Origin: JANQEU01 sp965601455
Lineage (GTDB): Bacteria > Bacteroidota > Bacteroidia > Cytophagales > Cyclobacteriaceae
Assembly: GCA_965601455.1 (NCBI GenBank)
Contig: OZ271831.1
Coordinates: 4,898,001-4,962,000 of the forward strand
DNA: 64,000 nt
Direction: 5' to 3'
Below the pieces are notes generated by a model. It saw nothing but the letters and a program-made list of their open reading frames with translations. It was not told the DNA's origin and made no database searches. Within the stretch, counting starts at the first letter, position 1. Every line of letters starts with the position of its first letter. Shown here in pieces: positions 47,877 to 56,703 of the stretch. The position numbers were made by a program, and so were the translations under genes.

Positions 47877-49457
47877 ATGGCAGACGTTAGACCAGATGAG
47901 GTTTCAGCGATTTTAAGAGAACAACTCTCAAATTTCAAGACAGAAGCTGAGCTTGAAGAAGTCGGTACCGTTTTACAAGTAGGTGACGGTGTGGCACGAA
48001 TTTATGGATTGTCAAAAGCGCAGGCAGGTGAATTGCTTGAGTTCGAAAATGGGCTTAATGCACTAGTACTTAACCTCGAAGAGGACAATGTGGGTGCTGT
48101 ACTTTTGGGCGACTCAAGCGAGGTTAAAGAGGGTGATACAGTTAAGAGGACCGGAAGAATCGGCTCAGTGAAAGTTGGTGATGGAATGACCGGAAGGGTA
48201 GTTGATACCCTGGGAGAACCAATTGATGGTAAAGGGCCAATTGAAGGAGAGCTTTACGAGATGCCGATAGAAAGGAAAGCGCCGGGTGTTATCTACAGAC
48301 AGCCAGTGAGTGAACCTCTACAAACCGGAATTAAGGCTATCGATTCAATGATTCCAATTGGTAGAGGCCAGAGGGAGCTCATTATTGGTGACAGACAAAC
48401 CGGTAAAACTGCGGTTGCAATAGACACTATCATCAACCAGAAGGAATTCTATGACAAAGGCGAGCCTGTTTATTGTATATATGTTGCTGTAGGACAAAAA
48501 TCATCGACGGTAGCAGGTATTGTAAATACCCTGGAAAGTGCAGGCGCCATGAGCTACACGACGATAGTGAACGCATCGGCTTCTGATCCTGCGCCTATGC
48601 AGTTTTTTGCTCCTTTTACCGGAGCAGCAATTGGGGAGTACTTCAGGGATACCGGTCGCCCTGCTCTAGTCATCTACGATGATTTGTCGAAGCAAGCTGT
48701 ATCTTATCGAGAAGTCTCTCTTTTACTCAGAAGACCTCCGGGTCGTGAGGCGTATCCTGGTGATGTCTTCTATCTACACTCAAGATTGCTGGAGCGTGCG
48801 GCAAAGGTTATTGATAACGACGAGATTGCTGCCCAGATGAACGATCTACCTGATGTTCTGAAGGACAAGGTAAAAGGAGGAGGAAGTTTAACAGCCCTTC
48901 CTATCATTGAAACACAAGCAGGAGATGTTTCCGCTTATATTCCTACCAATGTTATTTCGATTACTGACGGGCAGATCTTCCTTGAAACGAACCTGTTCAA
49001 CTCGGGTATTCGTCCAGCGATCAACGTAGGTATTTCAGTATCGAGAGTTGGAGGATCTGCTCAGATCAAATCAATGAAAAAGATTGCTGGTACTTTGAAA
49101 CTGGATCAGGCACAGTTCAGGGAACTTGAAGCTTTCGCCAAATTCGGATCTGATCTAGATGCTGCTACTAAACGAGTAATTGATAGAGGCCGAAGAAATC
49201 AGGAAGTTCTCAAACAACCACAATACTCTCCAGTGCCCGTTGAAGAACAGGTTGCAGTAATTTATGTTTCGACCAAGGGATTCATTGATAAGGTCCCTGA
49301 GGAGAAAGTAAAGGAATTCGAAAAAGAATACCTCACTATAATGAAGTCTCAACACCAGGATGTTCTAGATCTTCTAAGAGCTGGGAAATTGGCGGATGAG
49401 GCAACTCAAAAAATGGAAGAGGTAGCGAAAGACATTGCAAGCAGATATAATTCTTAA
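47877..49457 (+). CDS. atpA: ATP synthase F1 subunit alpha
   Basis: 526-residue non-catalytic nucleotide-binding subunit. The P-loop is GDRQTGKTAVAID; the alpha signature PAINVGISVSRVGGSAQ is present. Full length. atpG follows 6 bp later. Confidence 0.98.
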   Translation: MADVRPDEVSAILREQLSNFKTEAELEEVGTVLQVGDGVARIYGLSKAQAGELLEFENGLNALVLNLEEDNVGAVLLGDSSEVKEGDTVKRTGRIGSVKVGDGMTGRVVDTLGEPIDGKGPIEGELYEMPIERKAPGVIYRQPVSEPLQTGIKAIDSMIPIGRGQRELIIGDRQTGKTAVAIDTIINQKEFYDKGEPVYCIYVAVGQKSSTVAGIVNTLESAGAMSYTTIVNASASDPAPMQFFAPFTGAAIGEYFRDTGRPALVIYDDLSKQAVSYREVSLLLRRPPGREAYPGDVFYLHSRLLERAAKVIDNDEIAAQMNDLPDVLKDKVKGGGSLTALPIIETQAGDVSAYIPTNVISITDGQIFLETNLFNSGIRPAINVGISVSRVGGSAQIKSMKKIAGTLKLDQAQFRELEAFAKFGSDLDAATKRVIDRGRRNQEVLKQPQYSPVPVEEQVAVIYVSTKGFIDKVPEEKVKEFEKEYLTIMKSQHQDVLDLLRAGKLADEATQKMEEVAKDIASRYNS

Positions 49458-49463
49458 TCGGAT

Positions 49464-50354
49464 ATGCCGAATCTCAAAGAGGTAAAGAATCGCATTCAGT
49501 CAGTTACGTCGACACAGCAGATCACGAAAGCCATGAAGATGGTTGCCGCTGCAAAGCTTAGACGAGCTCAGGACAGGATTATTCAGATGAGACCGTACTC
49601 ACAAAAATTGAGCGTCATCATGAGTAATGTGTCTGCATCATTGGAAGGTGCCGACATAGAAAATCCTTACAGTGAAACACGTCCTTTAGAGAATGTCCTG
49701 CTGATCGTTATTGCTTCCGACAGAGGTCTTTGTGGTGCCTTTAATAGTAATATCTTCAAGCATACTCGCTCGTTAATAGATTCGGAATATTCGGGTATTG
49801 AAGCTCGTGGAGGTTTACACATTATGCCGATTGGCAAACGTTCTCTAGATTATTTCAAGAAAACGGGACTGCCAATAGTCGACGAATATGCGGAGATGTT
49901 CCACAACCTTGATTTCGAACATGCAATGGAAGCGGCAAACCACGCGTTGGAAGGATTCAAGAATGGCCAATACGATAGGGTTGAAATCATCTTCAATGAA
50001 TTCAAAAATGTGGCTACTCAAATACTGAGAAACGAGCAGTTACTCCCTGTCGCTAAATCTGCTAAAGACGAAGAGGATCAAAGTCAGATTGATTTTATAT
50101 TCCAACCGGACAAGGAGGTAATCTTCCAGGAAATAGTCCCTAAAAGTTTAAAGATTCAATTATACAAGGCCCTTTTGGAATCTAACGCTTCTGAACAAGG
50201 TGCTCGTATGACAGCAATGGATCAAGCGACAGACAACGCTCAGGAGCTATTAAAGGAACTCCGACTGACTTACAACCGTACAAGACAGGCAGCAATTACT
50301 AAGGAGATCTTGGAAATTGTGGGTGGAGCAGAAGCTCTCGCACAGGGATCATAA
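49464..50354 (+). CDS. atpG: ATP synthase F1 subunit gamma
   Basis: 296-residue rotor shaft. The N-terminal coiled-coil helix KNRIQSVTSTQQITKAMKMVAAAKLRRAQ and the C-terminal ARMTAMDQATDNAQELLKELRLTYNRTRQAAITKEILEIVGGAEAL region are unmistakable. Last atp gene here; the beta (atpD) and epsilon (atpC) genes are not in the window. Confidence 0.97.
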   Translation: MPNLKEVKNRIQSVTSTQQITKAMKMVAAAKLRRAQDRIIQMRPYSQKLSVIMSNVSASLEGADIENPYSETRPLENVLLIVIASDRGLCGAFNSNIFKHTRSLIDSEYSGIEARGGLHIMPIGKRSLDYFKKTGLPIVDEYAEMFHNLDFEHAMEAANHALEGFKNGQYDRVEIIFNEFKNVATQILRNEQLLPVAKSAKDEEDQSQIDFIFQPDKEVIFQEIVPKSLKIQLYKALLESNASEQGARMTAMDQATDNAQELLKELRLTYNRTRQAAITKEILEIVGGAEALAQGS

Positions 50355-50362
50355 CTCTTACC

Positions 50363-51157
50363 ATGAGCTGGACCATTAAGTGGATTTCAGCCTTATCTCT
50401 CGATGTAGTCGCAGGAACGCTAATTATCCTGGGTTACATATCCGATTGTCATGGGATCAAACCAGGATTTCATGTGTATTTCGCACTAGGAAGTGCTGTT
50501 TGGCTCATCTATACTTTAGATCACCTGAATGACGCCAGGAAACTTCGGAATCCTACTAGTTTCAGGCATTCGATTCACAAAACCTATTCTTCGACACTCA
50601 TTAAGTTAGTGTTGATCACTGTGGCCCTGGCCACAATCAACCTTTTTTGGTTGCCTCGTGAGGTTCTTTTTTGGGGATTTACCTTGGGTTTTTTTTCCAT
50701 GTTTTATTTGAAAATTTCTTCAATCCTTGGAAAAAAAGGGATTAAGGAAATATTGATAGCAATCATTTATGCAGGGGGTATTTTTCTTTATCCACTGATA
50801 ACTATGCCACTTACACTTCAAATAGTTTGGGAAATAATTTCACTTTTACTGCTGGCCTTTGTTAATCTCTGCCTTATCTCTATGTTTGAAAAAAACGAGG
50901 ACAAGAACAATGGATTCCCTTCAATTGCCTCCTTACTTTCTAGCAGATTACTTATTCGAGTAATTTATTCAATCCTTATTGCCCTAACGTGTTTGGTACT
51001 TTCAGCTAGTGTTTTAGGCTTTGACTTTGGCTACACTATGTTCGTAGCAGTTGGGATATCAATATATACCATGATTATTTGGAAAAAAGACTATATAGAG
51101 AATGGATGGTATCGATATCTCAGTGACGCTGTATTCCTAGTTCCCCTTGTGTTGTGA
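50363..51157 (+). CDS. UbiA-like polytopic membrane protein
   Basis: 264 residues with about eight membrane helices. Two loops resemble the Asp-rich motifs of UbiA prenyltransferases: YTLDHLNDARKL and FEKNEDKNNGFPSIA, but both deviate from NDxxDxxxD / DxxxDxxxG, so activity is uncertain. It starts 8 bp after atpG and overlaps the methyltransferase start by 4 bp. It may be a lipid-modifying enzyme acting with that methyltransferase. Confidence 0.75.
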   Translation: MSWTIKWISALSLDVVAGTLIILGYISDCHGIKPGFHVYFALGSAVWLIYTLDHLNDARKLRNPTSFRHSIHKTYSSTLIKLVLITVALATINLFWLPREVLFWGFTLGFFSMFYLKISSILGKKGIKEILIAIIYAGGIFLYPLITMPLTLQIVWEIISLLLLAFVNLCLISMFEKNEDKNNGFPSIASLLSSRLLIRVIYSILIALTCLVLSASVLGFDFGYTMFVAVGISIYTMIIWKKDYIENGWYRYLSDAVFLVPLVL

Positions 51158-51762
51158 ATACAAATGATTTTGATTTCGTTGCCCCTATCTACGATCAACT
51201 TCAGCGGTTAGTATTTGGAGATCGCCTGTTCAATTCAACCTTGTTTTACTTGGATGAAATAGAAGACAAAGATGAAGTCTTAATTCTTGGTGGTGGAACA
51301 GGTAGATTATTGCCTCACGTAAAATCCAATTCCGTTTGCTTTCTTGATAAATCAAAAAAGATGGTTGAAATGGCAAGAAAAAGGAGAAAAGGGATGGAGT
51401 TCATTCAAGCTGACTTTTTAGAATGGAAGAGTTCACGTCAATTTGGGGTGATCATATGTCCTTTTTTTCTTGATGTTTTCAGTCCTGAAAATCTCTCACA
51501 TGTACTAAAAAAAATTGATGAAGTGATGCTGCCGGGTGGGATGTTACTCGTCACAGATTTTGAAAAGCGCGCTTCAATCCGCAATCGGTTTATGTTAAAG
51601 GCGATGCACTTTTTCTTCAGGATAACCACTTCAATGGAATCCCGAGATCTAAATCCTATTGATGAGTATGTGGTTCAATTCTTCGAAAAAGTTGATGAGG
51701 AGATGTTCGGTCGTGGAGTTTATGCCCGGTTGTATGAAAAAGGTCCCCGTAGGGACCCTTAA
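51154..51762 (+). CDS. Class I SAM-dependent methyltransferase
   Basis: 202 residues with the SAM-binding motif DEVLILGGGTGRLLPHV, followed by acidic post-I (SVCFLDKSKKMVEMAR) and a motif IV region FGVIICPFFLDVF. GTG start overlapping the UbiA-like gene by 4 bp; the two are coupled. A quinone- or lipid-type substrate is possible. The last 20 bp of the gene encode a stem-loop that reads as an intrinsic terminator for the convergent hpf gene. Confidence 0.88.
   Translation: MNTNDFDFVAPIYDQLQRLVFGDRLFNSTLFYLDEIEDKDEVLILGGGTGRLLPHVKSNSVCFLDKSKKMVEMARKRRKGMEFIQADFLEWKSSRQFGVIICPFFLDVFSPENLSHVLKKIDEVMLPGGMLLVTDFEKRASIRNRFMLKAMHFFFRITTSMESRDLNPIDEYVVQFFEKVDEEMFGRGVYARLYEKGPRRDP
51736..51758 (-). 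terminator. hpf terminator embedded in methyltransferase 3-prime end
   Basis: On the minus strand GGTCCC / GGGACC with a 4-nt loop is followed by TTTTT. It lies 7 bp past the hpf stop codon, entirely inside the coding end of the convergent methyltransferase. Confidence 0.85.
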
Positions 51763-51764
51763 TA

Positions 51765-52064
51765 TTAATGAGAGAATTGTTTGCTTTTCACTTTCTTCAG
51801 TTGACGCCTTAACGCTTCAACTGTGTCGTCTGCAGCATTTTCAAAAGTGCTGGATTTGGATTTGGAGAACAGCTGCTCTCCTGGAATGTTTAGCTTTATC
51901 TCAACAATTTTGTTCTCGTTTGCCTGATCGGCATCAAGCCTCAGAAAGACTTCAGCATCGATTATTCTTGAGAAAAACGTCTCCAGTTTGTCCAATTTTT
52001 TCTGAATAAAATCAGTCAGCTTCACGTCAGCATCGAATCGGATAGAATGAATTTGGACTTTCAT
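51765..52064 (-). CDS. hpf: Short-form ribosome hibernation promoting factor
   Basis: 99-residue HPF/RaiA-family protein that binds the 30S decoding centre and inactivates or dimerises ribosomes in stationary phase. It starts MKVQIHSIRFDADVKLTDFIQKKLDKLE and ends with the basic helix TVEALRRQLKKVKS. I use the ATG at 52064; an in-frame ATG four codons earlier exists. Only the short N-terminal domain is present, no long-HPF dimerisation domain. Third gene of rpsU-xer-hpf. Confidence 0.93.
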   Translation of the reverse strand: MKVQIHSIRFDADVKLTDFIQKKLDKLETFFSRIIDAEVFLRLDADQANENKIVEIKLNIPGEQLFSKSKSSTFENAADDTVEALRRQLKKVKSKQFSH

Positions 52065-52089
52065 AGAACTCAACATTTAATAGTTAAAA

Positions 52090-52971
52090 CTATGCTTTCG
52101 GATGGGCCTGGTCGAAAGCAGTTTTTAATTTTTCTAAGGAATTGTGTGTATAAACCTGCGTTGCCGCAAGGCTTGTATGACCCAAAAGATCTTTGACAGC
52201 ATTTAAATCAGCGCCCTTATTTAAGAGATGTGTCGCAAAAGTGTGTCGCAATACGTGAGGGCTTTTCTTCGAGAGAGTGGTTACCATTCCCAGGTATTTT
52301 TTCATTAATCTGTAAACAAACATAGGATAAAGCTGATCACCTTTATCTGTGACGATCAAAAAATCATGTTCAAGACGAGAAAATTCACTTTTTCTTGCTG
52401 ATTCGTAACTCTTTAACTGTTTTATTATTGAATCGGAAACTGGGATAATGCGCTCTTTATTTCGCTTCCCTAATACTTTAACGGATTTTTCGTACTCGCT
52501 GACGTCAGATTGCTTAAGATTTATCAATTCTGAAAGTCTTATGCCAGTTGAATAAAGTAATTCAATGATAATTTTGTCTCTTTTTCCACTAAAGTCATCG
52601 GCATAAGGAATTCTTTCAAGTAGCTGATCCATTTCCGTTTCTTTCACGAAAGAAGGCAACCTTTTGTCAGTTTTGAGGGGTTTTAGCCGACTGGCTGGAT
52701 TGTTTTGGACGTATTCTCTACCCTGTAAGAATTTGTAGAATGACTTTAAGGTGGCTATTTTCCTGTTGATAGACTTTGAGGAAATCCCCTCATCAACTAA
52801 CTGAACAATCCAACTTCTGAGATGCGGGTGAAGGGCCTCGTCCGGGGCGGAGATTTCGAATGTGTGTAAGAGAAAGTCTTGAAATTGATCCAGGTCTTTC
52901 GAATATGAAATGAGGGTGTGTTTACTGTAACGTTTCTCGAATTCGAGATATTTAATAAAGTTATCCACCAT
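52090..52971 (-). CDS. Tyrosine recombinase XerC/XerD family
   Basis: 293-residue site-specific recombinase for resolving chromosome dimers at dif. The SAM-like N-terminal domain is followed by the catalytic domain with Arg145 (STGIRLSELINL), His239 and Arg242 (HVLRHTFATHLL), His265 (LLGHTSLAATQVYTH) and nucleophile Tyr274. Context between rpsU and hpf, a housekeeping operon common in Bacteroidota, argues against an integrase of a mobile element. Whether it should be called XerC or XerD cannot be told from this alone. Confidence 0.94.
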   Translation of the reverse strand: MVDNFIKYLEFEKRYSKHTLISYSKDLDQFQDFLLHTFEISAPDEALHPHLRSWIVQLVDEGISSKSINRKIATLKSFYKFLQGREYVQNNPASRLKPLKTDKRLPSFVKETEMDQLLERIPYADDFSGKRDKIIIELLYSTGIRLSELINLKQSDVSEYEKSVKVLGKRNKERIIPVSDSIIKQLKSYESARKSEFSRLEHDFLIVTDKGDQLYPMFVYRLMKKYLGMVTTLSKKSPHVLRHTFATHLLNKGADLNAVKDLLGHTSLAATQVYTHNSLEKLKTAFDQAHPKA

Positions 52972-53032
52972 AGTCAGTCAACCTCGCTAGACTAACTTAA
53001 TGAATAATTAAAGAAAAAGCAGGGAGTGGATC

Positions 53033-53227
53033 CTACTTATTCTCCAAGTCACGCATTTTCTGACGGTAAGAAGCTTTGATAATCTCGTCCCTTCTTTTTA
53101 CAGAAGGTTTGGTGAAATGTGTACGAGATCTAAGCTCTCTCAAAACACCTGTTTTCTCGAATTTCTTCTTGAAACGCTTAAGTGCTTTGTCAATTGATTC
53201 GTTCTCTTTTACGTTTACAACAATCAT
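53033..53227 (-). CDS. rpsU: 30S ribosomal protein S21
   Basis: 64-residue basic protein: MIVVNVKENESIDKALKRFKKKFEKTGVLRELRSRTHFTKPSVKRRDE in part is the standard bS21 sequence. It heads the rpsU-xer-hpf operon. Confidence 0.97.
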   Translation of the reverse strand: MIVVNVKENESIDKALKRFKKKFEKTGVLRELRSRTHFTKPSVKRRDEIIKASYRQKMRDLENK

Positions 53228-53249
53228 GTAAATTTCTTTAAATGGGCCG

Positions 53250-53257
53250 CAAATATA
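53250..53257 (-). promoter_or_regulatory. -7 element of the rpsU-xer-hpf operon
   Basis: Reads TATATTTG on the minus strand, exact TAnnTTTG match, 23 bp before the rpsU ATG. No clear -33 TTG. Confidence 0.45.
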
Positions 53258-53284
53258 GATAGTAGATGGGTAAAGAGAAAGAAT

Positions 53285-54439
53285 TTAGTCATTAAAAACC
53301 TCTCTTGAAATGACAATTTTTTGAATTTCTGAGGTCCCTTCACCGATCGTACAGAGTTTAGCATCTCGGTAATACTTCTCAACAGGAAATTCTTTTATAT
53401 ATCCATAGCCCCCGAATATTTGGACTGCTTCAGATGCTGCTTTGACACAGATTTCTGAAGCATAGTATTTTGCCATTGCTGATGTCTTTGTCACACTCTC
53501 TCCATGATTTTTCAGGTCACCCGCATTGAATGTAAGAGATTTTGCTGCCTCTAATTCGGTAGCCATCTCGGCAATTTTGAAAGCAATACCCTGAAAATAT
53601 CCAATTGGTTTACCAAATTGTTCTCTTTCTTTCGCATAATTGATGGAGGCTTGCAACGATCCCTCCGCAATTCCGCAGGATAAGGAAGCTATTGAAATTC
53701 GACCACCATCCAGGACTTTTAATGATTGGACAAAACCATCGCCTACTTCTCCGATGAGTTGGCTTTCAGGTATTCGGCAATCCTGGAAAATCATTTCGGC
53801 AGTTTCCGAGGCACGCATCCCAAGTTTATTTTCCTTTTTTCCTGGAAGAAATCCATCGGTTCCTCTTTCAATGATAAAAGCAGAAGCATTTCTTCTTTCT
53901 CCTTCTTTTCCGGTTCGGGCGATGACTACTGCAACGTCTGCTGATATCCCGTGAGTAATGAAGGTCTTTGAACCATTTATTAGCCAGTATCCATCTTTCT
54001 TTACCGCTTGAGTTTTCATATTTGCCGCATCGGAACCGGTATTTGGCTCAGTCAATCCCCATGCTCCTAACCATTCTCCTGAAGCTAGTTTTGGAAGATA
54101 CTTTTCTTTTTGGTCGTCTGACGCATGTTGTAAAATGTGACCCGTACAAAGGGAGTTATGAGCAGCCATCGACAGCCCTATGGAAGGATCTACCTTTCCC
54201 AATTCAATAATGGCCGTTATGTATTCATGGTAACCAAATCCTGATCCGCCATACTCATGGGGAACAAGCACACCCATAAGTCCAAGGTCACCAAGTTTTT
54301 TAAACAGTTCCCTAGGGAAATGCTGGGATTCATCCCATTTCATTATATACGGTTTAATCTCTTTTTCTGCGAAATCTCGGACCATATCTCTAACCAGTTT
54401 AAGGTTAGATGCCACATCTTGATTCAATTCAACATCCAT
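53285..54439 (-). CDS. Acyl-CoA dehydrogenase
   Basis: 384-residue FAD-dependent acyl-CoA dehydrogenase that starts fatty-acid or branched-chain acyl-CoA oxidation. Signature 1 (GAWGLTEPNTGSDAANMKT) and signature 2 (QIFGGYGYIKEFPVEKYYRDAKL) are seen; the catalytic Glu is in CTIGEGTSEIQKIVI. Short-chain/butyryl-CoA type by overall similarity; exact chain specificity cannot be told. It is divergent from the CAP-domain lipoprotein gene. Confidence 0.96.
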   Translation of the reverse strand: MDVELNQDVASNLKLVRDMVRDFAEKEIKPYIMKWDESQHFPRELFKKLGDLGLMGVLVPHEYGGSGFGYHEYITAIIELGKVDPSIGLSMAAHNSLCTGHILQHASDDQKEKYLPKLASGEWLGAWGLTEPNTGSDAANMKTQAVKKDGYWLINGSKTFITHGISADVAVVIARTGKEGERRNASAFIIERGTDGFLPGKKENKLGMRASETAEMIFQDCRIPESQLIGEVGDGFVQSLKVLDGGRISIASLSCGIAEGSLQASINYAKEREQFGKPIGYFQGIAFKIAEMATELEAAKSLTFNAGDLKNHGESVTKTSAMAKYYASEICVKAASEAVQIFGGYGYIKEFPVEKYYRDAKLCTIGEGTSEIQKIVISREVFND

Positions 54440-54525
54440 TCTTGGGGTAATGTTATTTTTTGCTGTTATATGTAAAATACGAACATTTTTGTGTTGTTGT
54501 ACCTTTATGCAAAAAACAAATAATT

Positions 54526-55002
54526 ATGATAAGGAAGTGGAAGATAGGTATGTGGTCAATTTCATTAATCTTATTTTATTCATGTGAAAACAATGAGAGA
54601 AATGATGAGCCGCTAACGGAGAACCTTACCATAGCTGAAGAGATTTTATTACTTGTGAATGACCACAGGCTTTCAGAGGGTCTAGCGATATTGGAAGCAA
54701 ACGAAGCCGCGCAACGAGAAGCAGTTATTCATACCAGGAATATGGCTCAGGGTAAAGTTGACTTTGGACATGATGGATCCGACGAACGTGGTGATCTTCT
54801 TTTTGATGAAACCGGGGCCATCAGATTTGGTGAAAATGTAGCTGTAGGTCAGATTACTGCAGAAGAAGTGATGCAATCCTGGTTGGATTCACCCGGTCAT
54901 CGATCAAATATTGAAGGGGATTTTACCCATTTGGGAGTTGGTGTGGTAGAGGATTCGGAGGGTACACCTTATTACACCCAAATTTTCCTGAAAATCAATT
55001 AG
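54526..55002 (+). CDS. CAP-domain (SCP-like) lipoprotein
   Basis: 158-residue lipoprotein. I use the ATG at 54526, which opens a signal with lipobox-like LILFYSC; the upstream in-frame extension is implausible. The CAP domain has LLLVNDHRLSEGL, FGHDGS, GENVAVG and WLDSPGHRSNIEGDFTHLGVGV, the standard CAP motifs including the two His. The role of bacterial CAP proteins is mostly unknown. Confidence 0.88.
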   Translation: MIRKWKIGMWSISLILFYSCENNERNDEPLTENLTIAEEILLLVNDHRLSEGLAILEANEAAQREAVIHTRNMAQGKVDFGHDGSDERGDLLFDETGAIRFGENVAVGQITAEEVMQSWLDSPGHRSNIEGDFTHLGVGVVEDSEGTPYYTQIFLKIN

Positions 55003-55117
55003 AAATAATTTATTAAGGTAAATCACCGATAGTTTCCCTGGGATTAGTTTTTTCATGGGCATTCGGATTTATCTGACATATCTAAGATTTCCTTAAGAAT
55101 AGCATATACAGAATAGC

Positions 55118-55147
55118 TTTGAACTGACGAGGCCATTTCTATCTTTG
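55118..55147 (+). promoter_or_regulatory. glyS promoter, leaderless
   Basis: TTTG (55118-55121), an 18-bp spacer and TATCTTTG (55140-55147). The start codon follows 5 bp later, so the mRNA should begin at or next to the AUG. Confidence 0.65.
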
Positions 55148-55152
55148 CGGCT

Positions 55153-56700
55153 ATGTCAGCACAAGAGCAAGGAACCTCACTTAAAAATATTGCTTCTCAT
55201 GCCAAGGAGTATGGGTTTATTTATCCTTCCAGCGAGATTTATGATGGGTTGAGCGCGGCCTATGATTACGGCCCAAATGGAGTAATCCTCAAAAATAAGA
55301 TTAAGGATTACTGGTGGCGCTCTATGGTCCAGCTTAATGATAATATTGTGGGTATCGATGCTTCAATATTTATGCACCCTACTACCTGGAAAGCTTCTGG
55401 TCACGTTGACGCCTTCAATGACCCACTTATTGACAACAAGGATAGCAAAAAAAGATATCGTGCTGATAACCTGATTGAAGATCACATTGCCAAGATTGAA
55501 GGCAAGATCAATAAGGAAGTAACGAAAGCTGAAAAGAGATTTGGCGAAACATTCGACAAGGACCAATTCACTTCTACAAACGATCGAGTACTGAAATACA
55601 AAAGTCAGATTCAGGAAATTGAAGATAGGATGAAAAAGGCCCTGGACTCGTCGGATTTGGATGACATGAAGCAGCTAATTGTGGATTTAGAGATTGCTGA
55701 TCCCGTCTCTGGTTCAAGAAATTGGACTGACGTCCGTCAATTCAATTTGATGTTTTCTACAGAGTTGGGTTCGGTGGCAGAGGGTGCAAATACGATCTAT
55801 CTCCGTCCCGAAACGGCTCAGGGAATATTCGTCAATTATTTGAATGTTCAGAAGACCAGTAGAATGAAACCGCCTTTTGGCATCGCCCAGATTGGTAAGG
55901 CTTTTCGAAATGAAATTATCGCCAGGCAGTTCATCTTCCGAATGAGAGAGTTTGAACAAATGGAAATGCAGTTTTTTGTGAAGCCCGGAGAAGAGATGGA
56001 ATGGTACGAATACTGGAAAGAAAAGCGAATGCGATGGCATCAACTGTTAGGCATTGATTCAGTGAAGTACAGATTCCATGACCATCTTAATCTGGCTCAT
56101 TATGCGAATGCCGCCTGCGACATCGAATTTGACTTCCCAATGGGATTCAAGGAACTGGAAGGTATCCATTCAAGGACTGATTTTGATCTCAGTTCCCATG
56201 AGAAGCACTCAGGCAAGAAGCTACAATACTTTGATCAGCAGCAGAATGAATCTTACGTTCCTTATGTGGTAGAGACTTCCATTGGGCTCGACCGAATGTT
56301 TCTGGCTGTGTTATCGTCGGCCTATGAGGAGGAGCAACTAGAAGATGGTAGTTCACGTACAGTAATGAAGATTCCTGAAATGCTATGCCCCAATGATGTA
56401 GCCGTACTTCCACTTATTAATAAAGATGGACTTCCTGAAACAGCTGAGAAAATAGTATCCGACCTAAAGTTTGACTTCACTGTACAGTATGACACCAAGG
56501 ATGCAATAGGAAGACGGTATAGACGTCAGGACGCAATAGGTACTCCATACTGCGTCACGGTAGATCATCAGACTTTGGAAGACGATACAGTAACTATTCG
56601 TGAAAGAGATTCGATGAAGCAGGAGAGAGTTCCAATATCCACCTTACATGGAACGTTAGATGACAAAGTCAATTTGAAACACTTACTGAAAAAGCTTTAA
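55153..56700 (+). CDS. glyS: Glycyl-tRNA synthetase (dimeric, class II)
   Basis: 515-residue alpha2-type GlyRS, as used by Bacteroidota. Motif 1 and 2 regions (LRPETAQGIFVNYLNVQKTSRMKPPFGIAQIGKAFRNEI in part) and motif 3 (SIGLDRMFLAVLSSAYEEE) are visible, followed by the anticodon-binding domain starting PEMLCPNDVAVLPL. The 5-prime end has a near-leaderless promoter. The matching tRNA-Gly(GCC) is at 9703. Confidence 0.97.
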   Translation: MSAQEQGTSLKNIASHAKEYGFIYPSSEIYDGLSAAYDYGPNGVILKNKIKDYWWRSMVQLNDNIVGIDASIFMHPTTWKASGHVDAFNDPLIDNKDSKKRYRADNLIEDHIAKIEGKINKEVTKAEKRFGETFDKDQFTSTNDRVLKYKSQIQEIEDRMKKALDSSDLDDMKQLIVDLEIADPVSGSRNWTDVRQFNLMFSTELGSVAEGANTIYLRPETAQGIFVNYLNVQKTSRMKPPFGIAQIGKAFRNEIIARQFIFRMREFEQMEMQFFVKPGEEMEWYEYWKEKRMRWHQLLGIDSVKYRFHDHLNLAHYANAACDIEFDFPMGFKELEGIHSRTDFDLSSHEKHSGKKLQYFDQQQNESYVPYVVETSIGLDRMFLAVLSSAYEEEQLEDGSSRTVMKIPEMLCPNDVAVLPLINKDGLPETAEKIVSDLKFDFTVQYDTKDAIGRRYRRQDAIGTPYCVTVDHQTLEDDTVTIRERDSMKQERVPISTLHGTLDDKVNLKHLLKKL

Positions 56701-56703
56701 CAT

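Noticed and set aside
52090..52971. Tyrosine recombinase as the integrase of a mobile element
   Set aside because: It lies in the housekeeping rpsU-xer-hpf operon, with no cargo genes, direct repeats or tRNA target beside it.
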